64,000 nucleotides of DNA from Nageia nagi. Lineage: Eukaryota > Pinophyta. Made by a program: the position numbers and the translations under genes. The notes below the pieces were generated by a model. That model saw only the letters and a list, made by a program, of their open reading frames with translations. It did no database searches and was not told the origin of the DNA. Location: assembly GCA_050084985.1 (NCBI GenBank), contig JBITNC010000001.1:32054001-32118000 (forward strand), in the 5' to 3' direction. The stretch's first letter is position 1. Every line of letters begins with the position of its first letter. Shown piece by piece: positions 1-11,482 of this stretch.

Positions 1-300
1 TTTTTTAATGTCATAAGTGTTTGGAGTTTTTGGATTTTCTTTCAAGCACGAACTTTATGTTTTTCTATCATCTATGGTATATCATTTCTTTATGAAAGAG
101 AAGACAAAGTGAATGTAGTGATAACAAGGAGATTATTCTAAAATGACCTTTTCACACATTACACATTTACTGGATAATCACTTTTACAATGACATGCAAC
201 ATATATTTACATCATACAAGGGTAGGGCACCCAATTGCCAAGTGACCTCTAGATGTTTCCATCTAGGTAGATTTTATAATTTTATAATTTTTATGTGTTT
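1..300. other. AT-rich 3' untranslated part of E1
   Basis: Very AT-rich sequence downstream of the E1 3' ORF. Only short open frames occur and none shows a recognisable motif. The LTR start signature TGTAGACACC is absent, so the 3' LTR of E1 begins further left. Confidence 0.4.
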
Positions 301-1520
301 TATAGTTTTCAAATTTTTAGGATTTTATAATTTTCAATTTTTTATGATTTTATCATTTTTTCTAGGGAATCTATTCATGACGCGTTCAAATCGAGTTTGA
401 ACTGCATCAAGATTGAATGAACAATGTGTTGAACTAAACAAAAAACTAAAATCTAATACCACTTGATTATGATAGATTTTTGGAACACAATAATCTAAGT
501 GTTCGAATGTTACAGTTTGTGTGATTGAGATGATTTGTTCTCGATGTTTTAAAGTCAGCTTGTGAGTACAATCAACTATTATTTTGGGCTTTTCTATAGG
601 CCACACAAGATAGAAATATATCATTAAATCATATTATGAGTTAGGAGAACACCATAACTCAAATGCATTGATACAAACAATAACTTGATACCATTTACTT
701 TGACATCCCAACCATAAGATTCACATGCATCATAGAATGTCAAGGCCATTTTTTGTTGTATTTCAAGAGGCATGGAAAAGATATTTGAATACAAAGGAGT
801 AGGAACGTTACAAATAACTTTCATAAAGATATCTTTTTCATACCTACTTTCAAATCTTGGAAGATAACTTCCATTATTCCGCACTCTATGTCCTTTTTGA
901 TAGTTTTTCAATAATCTCATTTCTAACCCTTATTTGATTCATCGTTGTAAGTTCGGCAATACGACAAGCTTGCCTTTTCTCCAATCTTTGTTTCCAAATT
1001 GTATGTCGCATTTGCATGCAAAAAAATCTATGAGTTTGCCTATATTGTTGTTGTAATGTTCTAGGAGGAAAAGCCACAAAGGTGTTTGAAAAATCATAAA
1101 TTACCTTTTATGAGGTAAATAATGTAAAAGTTCATCCATCCATTCTAGGCTTTTGGTTAATTGTTTAACGTATTTTAGCCTAGCTAAAAGGAGTGAATAC
1201 TTAGTTAATTGACAATTTATGATGATTCTTGGTATTCCATAAGGCCATTGTAGGTAGAAAAGCTATTATTTCTTGTGATATTCTTTCCATATGGGTGAAA
1301 TAGATTTGTGGTCTAAAATAATGCTTACTTCATATCCACAAAAAGTGACTTCCCAACCATTATTTATACCACAAAACATATGGTATGTTCTTTCAAATTG
1401 TTCATCAATAGTCAATCATAAATAATTTAAGAGATTAAAATCAAATCCATGTTTTAAATATGTTAATGCTAAATCACCTGGATATCTTGGCGGTGGAAAT
1501 CGTATTGTGGTGGCAATATG
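300..1520 (-). pseudogene. Extra 3' ORF of E1 with an internally duplicated domain
   Basis: Lies between integrase and the missing 3' LTR. Function is not recognised. Joined across frameshifts, it encodes roughly 370-400 residues. Two stretches resemble each other. The first has GWEVTFCGYEV (about 1359-1327) followed by LFYLQWPYGIPRIII (about 1265-1220). The second has YGWDVKVNGIKLLF (about 717-676) followed by YFYLVWPIEKPKIIV (about 620-575). Between them is an Arg/Gln/Glu-rich stretch with EKRQACRIAELTTMNQ (about 984-930). The C-terminal tail is rich in Lys and Asn. A relative occurs at 13131-14990 in E2. Tat-type elements are known to carry extra ORFs, but I cannot match this one to a described family. 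Confidence 0.6.
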
Positions 1521-1639
1521 CTACCTTTAGCAGATTCCTTTGCTAGATTCATCTTTTCTATTTTAATCATTAACACTTGACAAATATTAATACTTTTATT
1601 TATTTATTAATTTAACAATAAAATAAAATGAAAGAAAAA

Positions 1640-2750
1640 CTAATGTACATTTTTTTTTATGTATAGAAGGGTCGAAGATGCATGATATTTATAGGTTCAT
1701 GCTCTTCATTTCCTTCCTTATCTGATAAATGATAAGTTCCTTTACCAAATTTTTCTTAATGATATATGGTCCTAATCAATTTGGAGCAAACTTATCTCTG
1801 AGCTGTCATTCTATTCGTGAAGTTTGTTGATTTTCTTTTAAAACCAAATCACCTATTTTGAACTCATGAATTAGAGCCCTTTTATCAAAAGCTCATTTTA
1901 TCCTCTTCTGATAAACATGCATATGCTCTAAAGCATTAATACATTTTTCATCTAAAAGTAACAATTGATCCAAGTGAGTCTATCTTGCTTCCTCGTCAAA
2001 GTTTTGCTCACTTAGATTTACTCTAAGGGATGGTATCTTGAGTTCTATGGGTAAGATGGCTTCTATTCCATATACTAAAGAGAATGGTGTTGCCCCAATA
2101 GGAGTGCGTACACTGGTATGATAAGCCCATAAGGCTTTTGGTATTTGCATATGCCAATCTCTATGAGAATCATTTACTATTTTTGCTAATATGTTTCGAA
2201 TAGTTTTATTAGTAGCCTCTACCTGTCCATTGCCTTGTGGATAATATGGAGTGGAAAAACTGTTTAATTTTATACTTGTCACATATTTGTTTTACATCCT
2301 TATTTTTAAAAAATTTTTCCATTGTCCATAATTAATTGGTTTGATATGCCGAATCTACATATAATATAATTTTCTATAAATTCAGCAATTCATGAACTAG
2401 TGGTGGAAGTCATGGGAATAGCCTCTACCCATTTGGTAAAATATTCAGTTGCTGTAATGATGAACTTGTGTCCACTAGAAGATGTAGGTGTAATTTATCC
2501 TATTAAATCTAATGCCCGTTTAGAGAATGCCCAAAGTGATTGTATAGGATGTAGTTCTTGAGATGGTTGTGAAAATAAATGAGCATATTATTGACATTTA
2601 AAACATTTTTTAACATATTCACAATAATCTTTTTCCATAGTTGGCCAATAATACCTCATTCATATTAATCATTTTACAATCACAACACCATTAAAATGTC
2701 CTCCACATGTTCCATCATGGGCGGAGGATATAGCCTTTTTAATATCATTC
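1640..2750 (-). pseudogene. Integrase of E1
   Basis: DDE integrase that would insert the cDNA into the host genome. In reading order there is a zinc-binding region with HDGTCGGHF and CFKCQ, the first core aspartate in ALDLIG, then GHKFIITATEYFTKWVEAIP, the second aspartate in MDNGK, and the catalytic glutamate in GNGQVEATNK (about 2240-2211). The C-terminal part continues to INIMHLRPFYT near 1670, as usual for plant Ty3 integrases. The longest uninterrupted piece is 2282-1980. Several frameshifts and stops separate the pieces, so the protein is not functional. Confidence 0.9.
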
Positions 2751-2964
2751 CATTCAAGACATCTGAGTAAAATACATTGAAATTTCATCGATGCAAGATA
2801 TCCCCTATCAAACAATATTTAGTTGCTTTAATTTTAAAAGCTCATCATGATGATTTATTAAGGTTTGCAGGAAGAGTTCCGAATTTTAAAAAATCTATCA
2901 ATTCTTTGTACCAATTATCTTTATTAGTTATGTCAATATTTAATACACTTTTTTCTTCATCTTC

Positions 2965-3500
2965 CTATTGTAATGATGATTGAGACAATTGAATTATTTC
3001 AACTTGAATTGAAGATTTTTTAGGATCTTCTGGGATAAGAGATCCAATAGAAGCCATAGCATCTGCAAATCTATTAGATGATCTTGGTGCTACTTCTATA
3101 CTAAATTGGTCAAAAAAATTTAATAATTCCTCAACTAACGCTTTATACTTTTGAAGTAAAGGTTCTTTACATTGATAGATTCCTTTCACTTGATTTACGA
3201 TGAGTAAAGAATCTCTAATAATCTTAATTCTTTTAAGTTTTAATTTAATAGCAGTTTTTAATGCTAATATCAAAGCTTCATATTCTACATTATTATTAGT
3301 ACAAGGAAATTTTAGTTTAAATGAATATGGTATAGGGATCCCTTGTGGGGTTATGAATACAACACCTGCTCCACCACCTTGTTCACATCAAGAACCATCA
3401 AAGTGTATTGTCATATCCCAATCATCTTTAGGTTCTACAGTATTTCAATTTCATCTAATTGAAACACCCCATCATCAGGTAATTCAATGATAAAGGGTTT
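2965..3500 (-). pseudogene. Second, archaeal-type RNase H (aRNH) of E1
   Basis: A second RNase H domain between the native RNase H and integrase. The recognisable half reads ALKTAIKLKLKRIKIIRDSL, then LIVNQVKG, and ends RFADAMASIGSLIP. This corresponds to the conserved helix, GDS-LIVNQV and HIPR-N-ADALA blocks of plant Tat aRNH domains. The GDS motif reads RDS here, so the glycine is lost while the aspartate is kept. The N-terminal half (about 3270-3500) is in another frame. The same domain at 19100-19660 is a little better preserved at its start. Confidence 0.82.
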
Positions 3501-3597
3501 ATTATCTTGCAATGGATCATCAGTGAGATAATCAGCAATTACTTATCCTTTTATTAACTTTTGTCCAATAAATGTAAATCAAATTCAGTTAAGTGCA

Positions 3598-3960
3598 TTA
3601 TCCACTTTGCAATTTTGAATTTTGATAGGTTTTATTCATCATATATTTCAACAGATCCACTTTAGAGATGACATATGTTGTATGATTTAGCATATAATGT
3701 CGAAGTTTTTTAGAAGTAAAAATGACAGCAAGACATAATTTTTCCAAATATATATACTTAATCTCGTAGCTCACAAGTGTTCTACTCAGATAATATATAG
3801 CTTGTTCTTTATTATGTTCATTCTTTTGAGCAAACATTGTTCCTAAAGCATTTTCAGTAGCAAAAATATATAACAAAAAGGGTATATCTTTTCTTGGTGG
3901 ACTTAAACAGGAGGAGATAATAAATATTTTTAATTTCATCAATAAATCTTGTTGCTCTTT
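3598..3960 (-). pseudogene. Native RNase H of E1
   Basis: Follows RT in reading order. The blocks AIYYLSRTLVSYEIKY, YLEKLCLAVIFTSKKLRHYM and TYVISKVDLLKYMM match the C-terminal two thirds of the Ty3 RNase H domain (YYLSRTL, E-C-A-V-A-KLRHY and LKYML blocks). The first catalytic aspartate region is degenerate (LLYIFATENALGTMFAQ). It would have degraded the RNA strand during reverse transcription. Inactivated by frameshifts at both ends. Confidence 0.85.
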
Positions 3961-4079
3961 GCCCCAATGATATTCTACTCCCTTTTTTAATAATTTTGTA
4001 AATGGTTTACATTTATCAGAAAGTTGAGCTATAGACCTTCTAATGGCTTGTAACTTCCCTGTAAACTTTGTAATTGTTT

Positions 4080-4870
4080 TACATTTGTAGGAGGTGGCAT
4101 GTCTACTACTACCTCCACTTTACTAGGATCTATTTCAATTCCTTTGGAACACAATAAATCCTAATAATTTTCCTGAAGTTACACCAAAAACATATTTTTT
4201 TGGATTTAATCTTACTTTATGTTCTAATAATTTATCTAAGACTTTAATTAGGTCTTTTCCATGATCTACTTGATATTTAGATCTAACCAACAAATCATCG
4301 ACATAATCTTCTACTATGTTGTGCATATAATCATGGAATATATAAGTCATAGCCCTTTGATAAGTTGCCCCGGCATTTTTTAATCCAAAAGGCATAACTT
4401 TATAACAAAAGGTACCCCAAGGAGTTATAAAAGTCATTTTATGTTGATCTTCAGTACTATTTTTATTTGATTATAACTAGAAAACCCATCCATTAATGAC
4501 AACATATCATGTCCTGTTATCGAGTCTACCAAACTATTCAATGCTAGGTAGAGGGAAATCATCCTTAGGACAAGCTTTGTTAAGATCAGAAAATCTATGC
4601 ATATTCTTATTTTTCCACTTGGTTTTTTCACAGGTACCATATTATATATCCAATATAAATAATCTATAGGTTGTATAAATTTAGCTTCTAATAATTTTTG
4701 AAGTTCTTCTTTTACCATTAATGCTATAGTAGGATGCATTTTACATAATTTTTATTTAACAGGTTTAGCATAGACTTTAAAGCTAAATTATGTACTACTA
4801 ATTTAGGATCTATTCTGGCATGTCTACATATGACCATGCAAATACGTTTTCTCATTCTTTTAATAAGGTT
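4080..4870 (-). pseudogene. Reverse transcriptase of E1
   Basis: Clear Ty3 reverse transcriptase. In reading order: the pre-RT block DMPRIDPKLVVH (about 4830-4790), MVKEELQKLLEAKFIQPIDY, VPVKKPSGKIRICIDF, the first catalytic aspartate in MLSLMDGFSSYNQI, WGTFCYKVMPFGLKNAGATY, and the catalytic YVDD in VEDYVDDLL (about 4316-4290). The YVDD box is intact. Two long open pieces (4739-4434 and 4437-4135) are joined by a frameshift near 4436. The thumb region continues toward RNase H in disrupted form. Confidence 0.92.
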
Positions 4871-6250
4871 ATAATTTCTTCTTGTTCATTTTTCTGTGAG
4901 TTTTCTCCTAATTGAATAATTTTAGGATTTTGAGGATCATTACTAATATTTATTTCTAAGACTTTTTTAGTAAGCATATGCGACCCTTCTTCCAATTGAT
5001 TTGGTACTGGTATCCATCCGTTGTCATTAATACTATATTCTTCATTGTATTCTTGAGTTTGTTCATTCGTGCATACTTGATTTTCATAGGAACCAAATAT
5101 GTGATCTATTTTTAAATTCATGTACCAAAGGATTAGATGATATAAGAGAAAAATCAATAGTTACTTCATCTGTAGAAGTATTGGCTATTATTTTGATTAA
5201 ATTTTGATTTTCATTAACTTCATCTATTTGTTCATTATTTTGATCTTCAATATCATTCTCTTTTATTGTAACCATATTTATCGATGGTATATCTAATATG
5301 GAATGATTGATGATTCAATATTTTTATTTATTTTTTCCTGTATATCACTTGGTAAGCACAAATGATTCCAGGGTGGCTCAATATTATTAATAAAGAGCAT
5401 TTCAACCCCTTCTAAGACATCCATTTCACTTAATTGTTCTTCTCTTATATCAATAATTTCTTGTACTATAGATTCTTTCTCTAAAATTTCTTCATTGTAA
5501 TCCCAATTCTCTTCTCCTAAATTTTCTAATTTAGCAAGATTTTTATATTTATTTTGATAACCTAATCCCCTTTTATCAGTGGGATATTGGTATTGTAATT
5601 CAATTATTTCCCATGGACACTGTTCATATCGACCTAATCCTCTCCTTGCTAATTACATTTGTTAAAATAGTTTAATACAAATGTTCTGAACATGGTGATA
5701 AATATTTCATATCATTATTGAAATTTCTTTCATATGTTTGATTGGATATTGTTGACACAGGATCTATTATCCCACATAGATAAACATTGTCTGATTAGGT
5801 ACTTCTCCTAAAGGTACTATTTGTCCAATTACACTAGGTGATTCAGATAATTTACCCACTTCTTTGATGAAGGTATATTAAATACCACATCATCTACATC
5901 ATATTCTCCATCCCTAAATCCATTAATTTAATTTTTACTCGATATACATTGGATGAATCATTATTAGATGTAGTATTTACTTGTTTTGATGAAGAAGCTC
6001 CATATTTTTCATCTAAAGTTTTAGCAACTTTTTCCCAAGTATCTTTATCTTGTATAGCTATGTCATTTTTTCCTTTTATGACTTCAGATTGATTCATATT
6101 TTTGTTCATTAATATGGTTGATAAATTAGGGGACGGTAATGTCACTTTATTTGGATAAAAAATTAAATTACAATGTGAATAAGGATCTGGATCTTTAAAC
6201 ACAAATGAACTTTACCTTTATAGATGTATTTTAAACATCCATGATAAGTT
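4870..6250 (-). pseudogene. Linker between protease and RT of E1
   Basis: About 1.4 kb of disrupted reading frame rich in Asn, Glu, Lys and Ile. Open pieces lie at 6202-5894, 5275-5084 and 5157-4852. No catalytic motif is visible. Long, poorly conserved acidic linkers between protease and RT occur in large plant Ty3 elements. DTWEKVAKTLDEKYGASSSK (about 6060-5995) has a counterpart in E2 near 22120-22060 (TWEERAQKLDEA), which shows that the linker belongs to the family. Confidence 0.6.
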
Positions 6251-6287
6251 GATGGAACACATTGCATTTCTCTAATCCATGGACATC

Positions 6288-6778
6288 CTAAAAAATGTTG
6301 TATTGTATAATATTTCCTTCAATTATATGTAATAAAGTTTGAACGGTTTTAGCCCCTACTGTAATCAGTAGCACTATTGATCCTAAAGTTGAACACACTG
6401 CATCATTAAACGCCTTAATTTGTAAAGAAGGAGCTAAGATAAGTGAATCTGATAAATTCCAATTTTTGTATGTAGCATCTGAAATTATATTTATAGTTGA
6501 ACCTTCATCTATTAGAATTCTTTTAAATAATCTCCCATCTACTTTACCCATTATATGTAAAGGTGGATCAAGTCCTCTGGTCCATCATTATTTAATTTTT
6601 CTTGTTCATAGAAGGTGATACTAGGTTGTTGAGATATCTTCAAACTTTCAACTATTGAAATAAAATTATCGAGGTTACTAACATCCACTTGAATTTCTTG
6701 TAGAATTTGATTCATAGCTTCCCTATAACTCTTAGATTGTTGTAATAATTCAAATAAGGTCATCTTAATTGGAGACAT
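6288..6778 (-). pseudogene. Aspartic protease region of E1
   Basis: Two adjoining frames. The upstream one (6778-6551) reads TLFELLQQSKSYREAMNQIL, a conserved block just before the protease in Tat elements. The downstream one (6551-6288) holds the protease: LFKRILIDEGSTINIIS, where DEGS stands in for the usual D-(S/T/G)-G active-site motif, followed by a flap-like region and VGAKTVQTLLHIIEG. It would cleave the polyprotein. A frameshift near 6551 separates the two parts. Confidence 0.75.
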
Positions 6779-6889
6779 TTTTAATTGTCATTGAAGAGCA
6801 CCTTTTATTGAAACTTTAGGTTGTTGTGGAGGAGGTATAAGTTGTATATTAATTGGGTTTGATATCGATTGATTTTTTTGTGGATTATC

Positions 6890-9565
6890 CTATTTACTCT
6901 GATATTGTTGTGCTCTTGTAGCTATACCAATCATATGTATTGTTTCATCTATAGTCCCTATAAATGGTATATACTTATTATTCCATGTATAGTTCATTTG
7001 GTTTGGGATAGTTGCCACATTGTTAGCTTGATGTGAAGGTAAGGGATTTTGATATATCCCTAAATTTTGATTCGAAGGCACAATAGGATTATCCAATCTA
7101 TTTTCTGACTATCTATCAAGTCTTGATTTTATGTTGTAAAGTTTGACATTTATTTGTATTATGTTCTTTTTACCTATGATAAGCACAAAATTCATTCTCC
7201 TTATACCATTTGCTTCCTTTAGCATTAGGATTTTCAGGTTTTATATCAGGTAATTTAATCATACCATTATCACATAATTTTTTAAGTATTTCAGCTAATG
7301 GTTCTGATAATGGGGTAAAATTTCTTTTAGGCTTAGGTTCAACATTTTCTTCAATTTTTGAAGATTGACCAAAATTTTTGTCATAGCTATTTGATTATTT
7401 TGTGGTTGTTTACTAATATTTTCATATTGATTACCCTTTTTGTATTCTTTTTTCTTGAGTTTTAGTTCTCCATCTTGAATTTTAACTCTTTCTATAACTA
7501 CTACCTGAGTAATAGCTTCTTCAAAAGTTCTATGTTGTTGAATTTGGAGAATACTAGCTATTGGTCTTAAACAACTTTGGCTAAATAATTTAACCAATTC
7601 CCCTTGTGGTATTGTATAAGGCATACTAGTGAGTATAGCCCCCCATCTTGAGATGTAATCTTGTATAGTCTCATCAAGAAACTATTGTAATCTTGTAAGA
7701 TCAGTAATTGAAGATCTTTCTTTAATATTGATTCTAAAATGTTCAAGAAATTGATTAGCCAATTGTTTGAACGTATATAAACTATGCATAGGTAAACTAT
7801 TATACCAATCTAAAGCTTGACCTGCGAGTGTCATAGGAAATATACGTAACATTAATGAGTCATCATTGGCTATCTGATAGCTAGAAAATGTAAATTTTCT
7901 CAAATGTTCTTTGGGTCTTCTCTTCCTTTAAATGATTCTATTTTAGGAAATTCAAACCTATATGGTAGTTTCTTTTTTGGGACACTTGGATGAATAGGCT
8001 CATTGTAAATATTTTTATAATTTAACTTTTGAAGTCCTTGGACATTCATTTCTCGATTTATAAAATCCTTCGTAAAATCTTCTAATTCTTTATCAGCTCT
8101 ATGACCTTGAGTGTGTCTATGATATCTTCGAGTATTCAGATCCTTTTCCAAAATTGATCTCAAAGTGTAAGACTCATAGTCAGAAGGAAACTCTAATGGT
8201 GGTGGAGGCAATATTTTAAGAGGTGAATGATGTCAAGGAATAGGGATTTTAGGAGGTTTTTGTGATATACCTTTTCCATATATATCTTTTCCTTTGTAAT
8301 AAGGTTGTTTTGTTTGATTTTGGGTTTGTTCAACCCAAATTTTAATGGAATCTTGCTTTTGTTTATCATATAATTTTTGAAGTTCTAGTTCTTTATCCAT
8401 TTCCCTTTGTAAAAAATGGCTATCTCTTTATCCATCGCTTCTTGTTTGTCTAAATAAGGATCTCGATATCTTTGTATTTGACTTCCTTCAGGAGTTTCAG
8501 GTTTCAAATTTTTTATTTTTTGTATTCCTCCCACTGTCTTTGTTTTTCTTTCTCCATACATAGATATTGTTCCCCTTTTATTTTTTCATTCTCTAATTCT
8601 TTAAGTTGTAATTCCTATAAACAAAGTTGGATCTCATGTTCTTTATAAAGTCTTTTCTTTTCTTATTCCAAGAACTCATTTCTTTCTTTGTTTGCTTGTT
8701 CTTGTTCTATGAATTTCCTTTTATTCTAAGAAGTTTATCTTCCATTTCTTTTAATTTATTCTCTTGTTCTTGAATTTTAATGAATTCGTTAACTTTTCTA
8801 TTTTCTTCCTTTAGAAGATATTACATCTTTGCGGCCTTTTTAATATCATCAGCATACATTTCATGAAATTTTGATCGGCTTTTGTTTTATATATCATCAT
8901 TCTTTTAGTTTTTCATAAGAAGGTATCTCTTCTATTTTAAACTTAGATGTCCTTCTATGTAATACTCCATTTCAAGAATAAGATTTTTCTTTGCTTCATT
9001 GAAGGAGCTCTTTGGGATAAATTACTCGTAGGTATTGCTACTTCATTTTCTCTAATTTGAGAGATTTATGAGAAAAAGGAGATCCCTCTTTTCAGATTAA
9101 AGAATTACTTTTCGACCATCTGATAATAGATGTATGACTCTTTCATATTTAACTTTATATGGCTCAGTATCTGGTACGCTATAGTTTCGACCCAGATTTA
9201 TCCTCATCAATTCTAAGTTATCAGTCTTTGATTTAGTTTTTCTCCGTCTCCTGGTAAACTAGAAGACACCTTAGAAATAGCCCTATAATTAGCTATGGAT
9301 GAAAATTTCAATTAATTCTTCATCTAACACTTGCATTCTAGCCTTGGTAATAGGATCTTCTATACTTTGTCTTTGCAATCTAGATTGATCATAACCCCAA
9401 TCCCAATCTTTACTTTCATAAGAACTACCCGTGGATCTAATTCATCTAAAGGAGGTGGCCTCCTAACGAAGACTCTATCAGATCCATATTGTCTGAATCT
9501 ATTTCTTGTATTTCAAGTGGGTGTTCTCGCATTTTCTTAGCGGTCATACTTCTAGTTTGAACCAT
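6890..9565 (-). pseudogene. Gag of E1
   Basis: The capsid region starts at an ATG at 9565 giving MVQTRSMTAKKMREHPLEIQ, a start typical of plant Ty3 gag proteins. Later come DWDWGYDQSRLQRQSIEDP (about 9410-9350), a charged Glu/Lys-rich stretch (about 8900-8350), and the retrotransposon gag domain at 8211-7682 (LPYRFEFPKIESFKGREDPK, then AGQALDWYNSLP and FKQLANQFLEHF). A zinc-knuckle-like block CAYHR-KEHNTNKC sits near 7190-7150. At least six frameshifts break it. The start was chosen because the following residues are open and charged, and the leader precedes it. Confidence 0.85.
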
Positions 9566-11478
9566 TTTTTTTTTAGATATTATAAAAAACATCTAAAAAA
9601 GAAACTCTATTTTTTATCTTTTATATTATGTTTTCGAGAAAATAATTTAATGCACAAACATCCTATATGCAAACTTACTTTTAACAATGTGATTATCTTT
9701 TTAACTTTTTCACATATTTTTAATGTCTGAGTTAAATGAACGATATAGTTGTTCATTTTTAATCTTTTTAATTTTCTAGTTTGTTTTGACTAGTCAAGTG
9801 TTAAACAAGGTAGTTGGGTAATCCTAATTAATGTTTGCAAGTTTCCATGGCTTTTGGCTTGGTTCCTAGATGAGTCTCTTTTTTTACTCCTATCTAAAGG
9901 AAAGTTACCTTGGTCATCACCTCCAAGTGTAACTGGCTCTATGGCTTCAAGTGAGTTATGTCGATGGGTACAAAGAAGTAAGAATTAACGGTTGGTAGTG
10001 ACATCCAACTCATTAATGTTCAATTATTCTTTTAAGGCCTTATGAAATGATTTAAACAAGTAAAATACATTTATGTATACTACCCTCCCAAACATTCATG
10101 TCCATTTACTTATCTTATTTTAATGTGATACAATCAAAAGTTTATTTCAAGTGGACTTTGACCTTAATAAACCCGTTGTTCTTTTTTAATTATAATGTGA
10201 TTCATTATCCAACCTCTTAATGATGTTCATTAACTCCTTCCAGATGTGGAAGTTTTTATATGTGATAAATTTCCTCTTCTTACTAGTCACATATCTCTTC
10301 GACCTCCAATGGAGTGGTAAGAGTAGACATTTGTAAAAAGCCATTAAGTGTAGATAAATTAATTAAGTGAGGTTCAATTATTCCTCTAAGAGTCACATAT
10401 CCCTTCGACCTCCAATGGAGTGGTAAGGGCAGACATCTTTAAGAGTTTTAATGTGAAGTATATTTCCAAATAAGATGTGAATAAATTTTACCTCTTTCAC
10501 TTAACTTATTTCTGATCACTTAGGATCGCTTGAAGCGTAAAAGTGAGAGCATACTTTGTTAAGTGAAAGTACTTAGTGTATTTGAATCCCTCCAATTCAT
10601 TAACCTTTTAATATAATTTACACTACCCAAAACTTGATTTATTTTCTTTTAAGTTCATTTCAAATTAAATGTGATTCATTTACTCCTTCCAATTGTCGAA
10701 GTATTATGTGTAGTAAATTACCTCCTCTTACTAGTCACGTATCCCTTCGACCTCCAATGGAGTGGTAAGGGAAAACTTGGTAAGAGGTCATTATGTGTGG
10801 GGTAAATTAACCAAATTAATGATAGTGTGAATGTGAAAGAAATGAAGAATTAATTACTCCTTCTTATCAGGTCTATTCTGGTCACCTAAGATCCATGAAG
10901 TGCAAAGGGAGAGCATAAGTAGACAAGATAAAAAGTATTAATGTGTACGTACCCTTCACCCAAAATATGAAAATAAATGCATAACATTTTACATAAAATA
11001 AATTAATAAAAAATATGCATTTAATCTTTTCTACCCATTCTTATATGCATTCTAGGCAAAGGAATCACAGTCAAAAATATCCTTCCATTTTAACAATATA
11101 TTATATATTTTTTTATTTTATTTTTTTAGAAATAACAAAAGGAGACAAAATGACCTGGAATATGAGTCATCGATGTTTAAATAGAGATCGTTGGCATTTA
11201 TTTGAGTCATCGGTATCAATTCCAATCACTGGCATTTATAATAAAATTACCGACATTTTAGTCTGGATCACTTTGTAAATCGTTGGCATTCCTTTTGATC
11301 TTGGTGTCTGATTCCAATCATTAGCATTTTGCAACATATTTCCTAAAAAGCATAGAATGCAAAATTTAAAGTCAATATATGGAAAAATTCAAATAAACTA
11401 GATAATAGAAAGGTAAAATCATTTTTAACATAAAAAAAAACCTCCCTATCAATAACGAAGGGCCCTCCTTCTAGCACC
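9566..11478 (-). other. 5' leader of E1
   Basis: About 1.9 kb between the PBS-like site and gag with no convincing ORF. It holds three copies of a short motif (listed separately) and, near the PBS, degenerate copies of ATCGTTGGCATT at about 11187, 11223, 11277 and 11318. A block with AGTGCAAAGGGAGAGCATAA (10898) recurs in altered form at about 10533 and in the leader of E2 at about 26866. Long leaders are usual in Tat elements and probably carry packaging or translation signals; that role is inference. Confidence 0.55.
10284..10790. repeat. Three dispersed copies of a leader motif, E1
   Basis: A ~45 bp motif occurs at about 10284-10332, 10390-10432 and 10731-10775. Its core, CTTCGACCTCCAATGGAGTG (20 bases), is the same in all three and is followed by GTAAG. 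The core can fold on itself (CTCC-AAT-GGAG, with CCTT/AAGG further out). The leader of E2 has three related copies, so the motif is older than the split of the two elements. Confidence 0.75.
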
Positions 11479-11479
11479 A
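11460..11479 (-). promoter_or_regulatory. Putative primer-binding site of E1
   Basis: Three bases after the LTR end, the minus strand reads TGGTGCTAGAAGGAGGGCCC. TGG at this distance from the LTR is expected for a tRNA 3' CCA complement. I cannot assign a tRNA. The CpG-restored form TGGCGC would be more usual. The same site occurs in E2 as TAGTGCTATAAGGAGGGCCC. Confidence 0.5.
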
Positions 11480-11482
11480 GAA

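Noticed and set aside
143-400. Plus-strand ORF of 85 codons
   Set aside because: Antisense to, and beyond the end of, the E1 3' ORF, in AT-rich DNA; Phe/Ile-rich translation with no motif.
3200-3490. Plus-strand ORF of 96 codons
   Set aside because: Lies antisense to the aRNH domain of E1, which is the supported coding strand.
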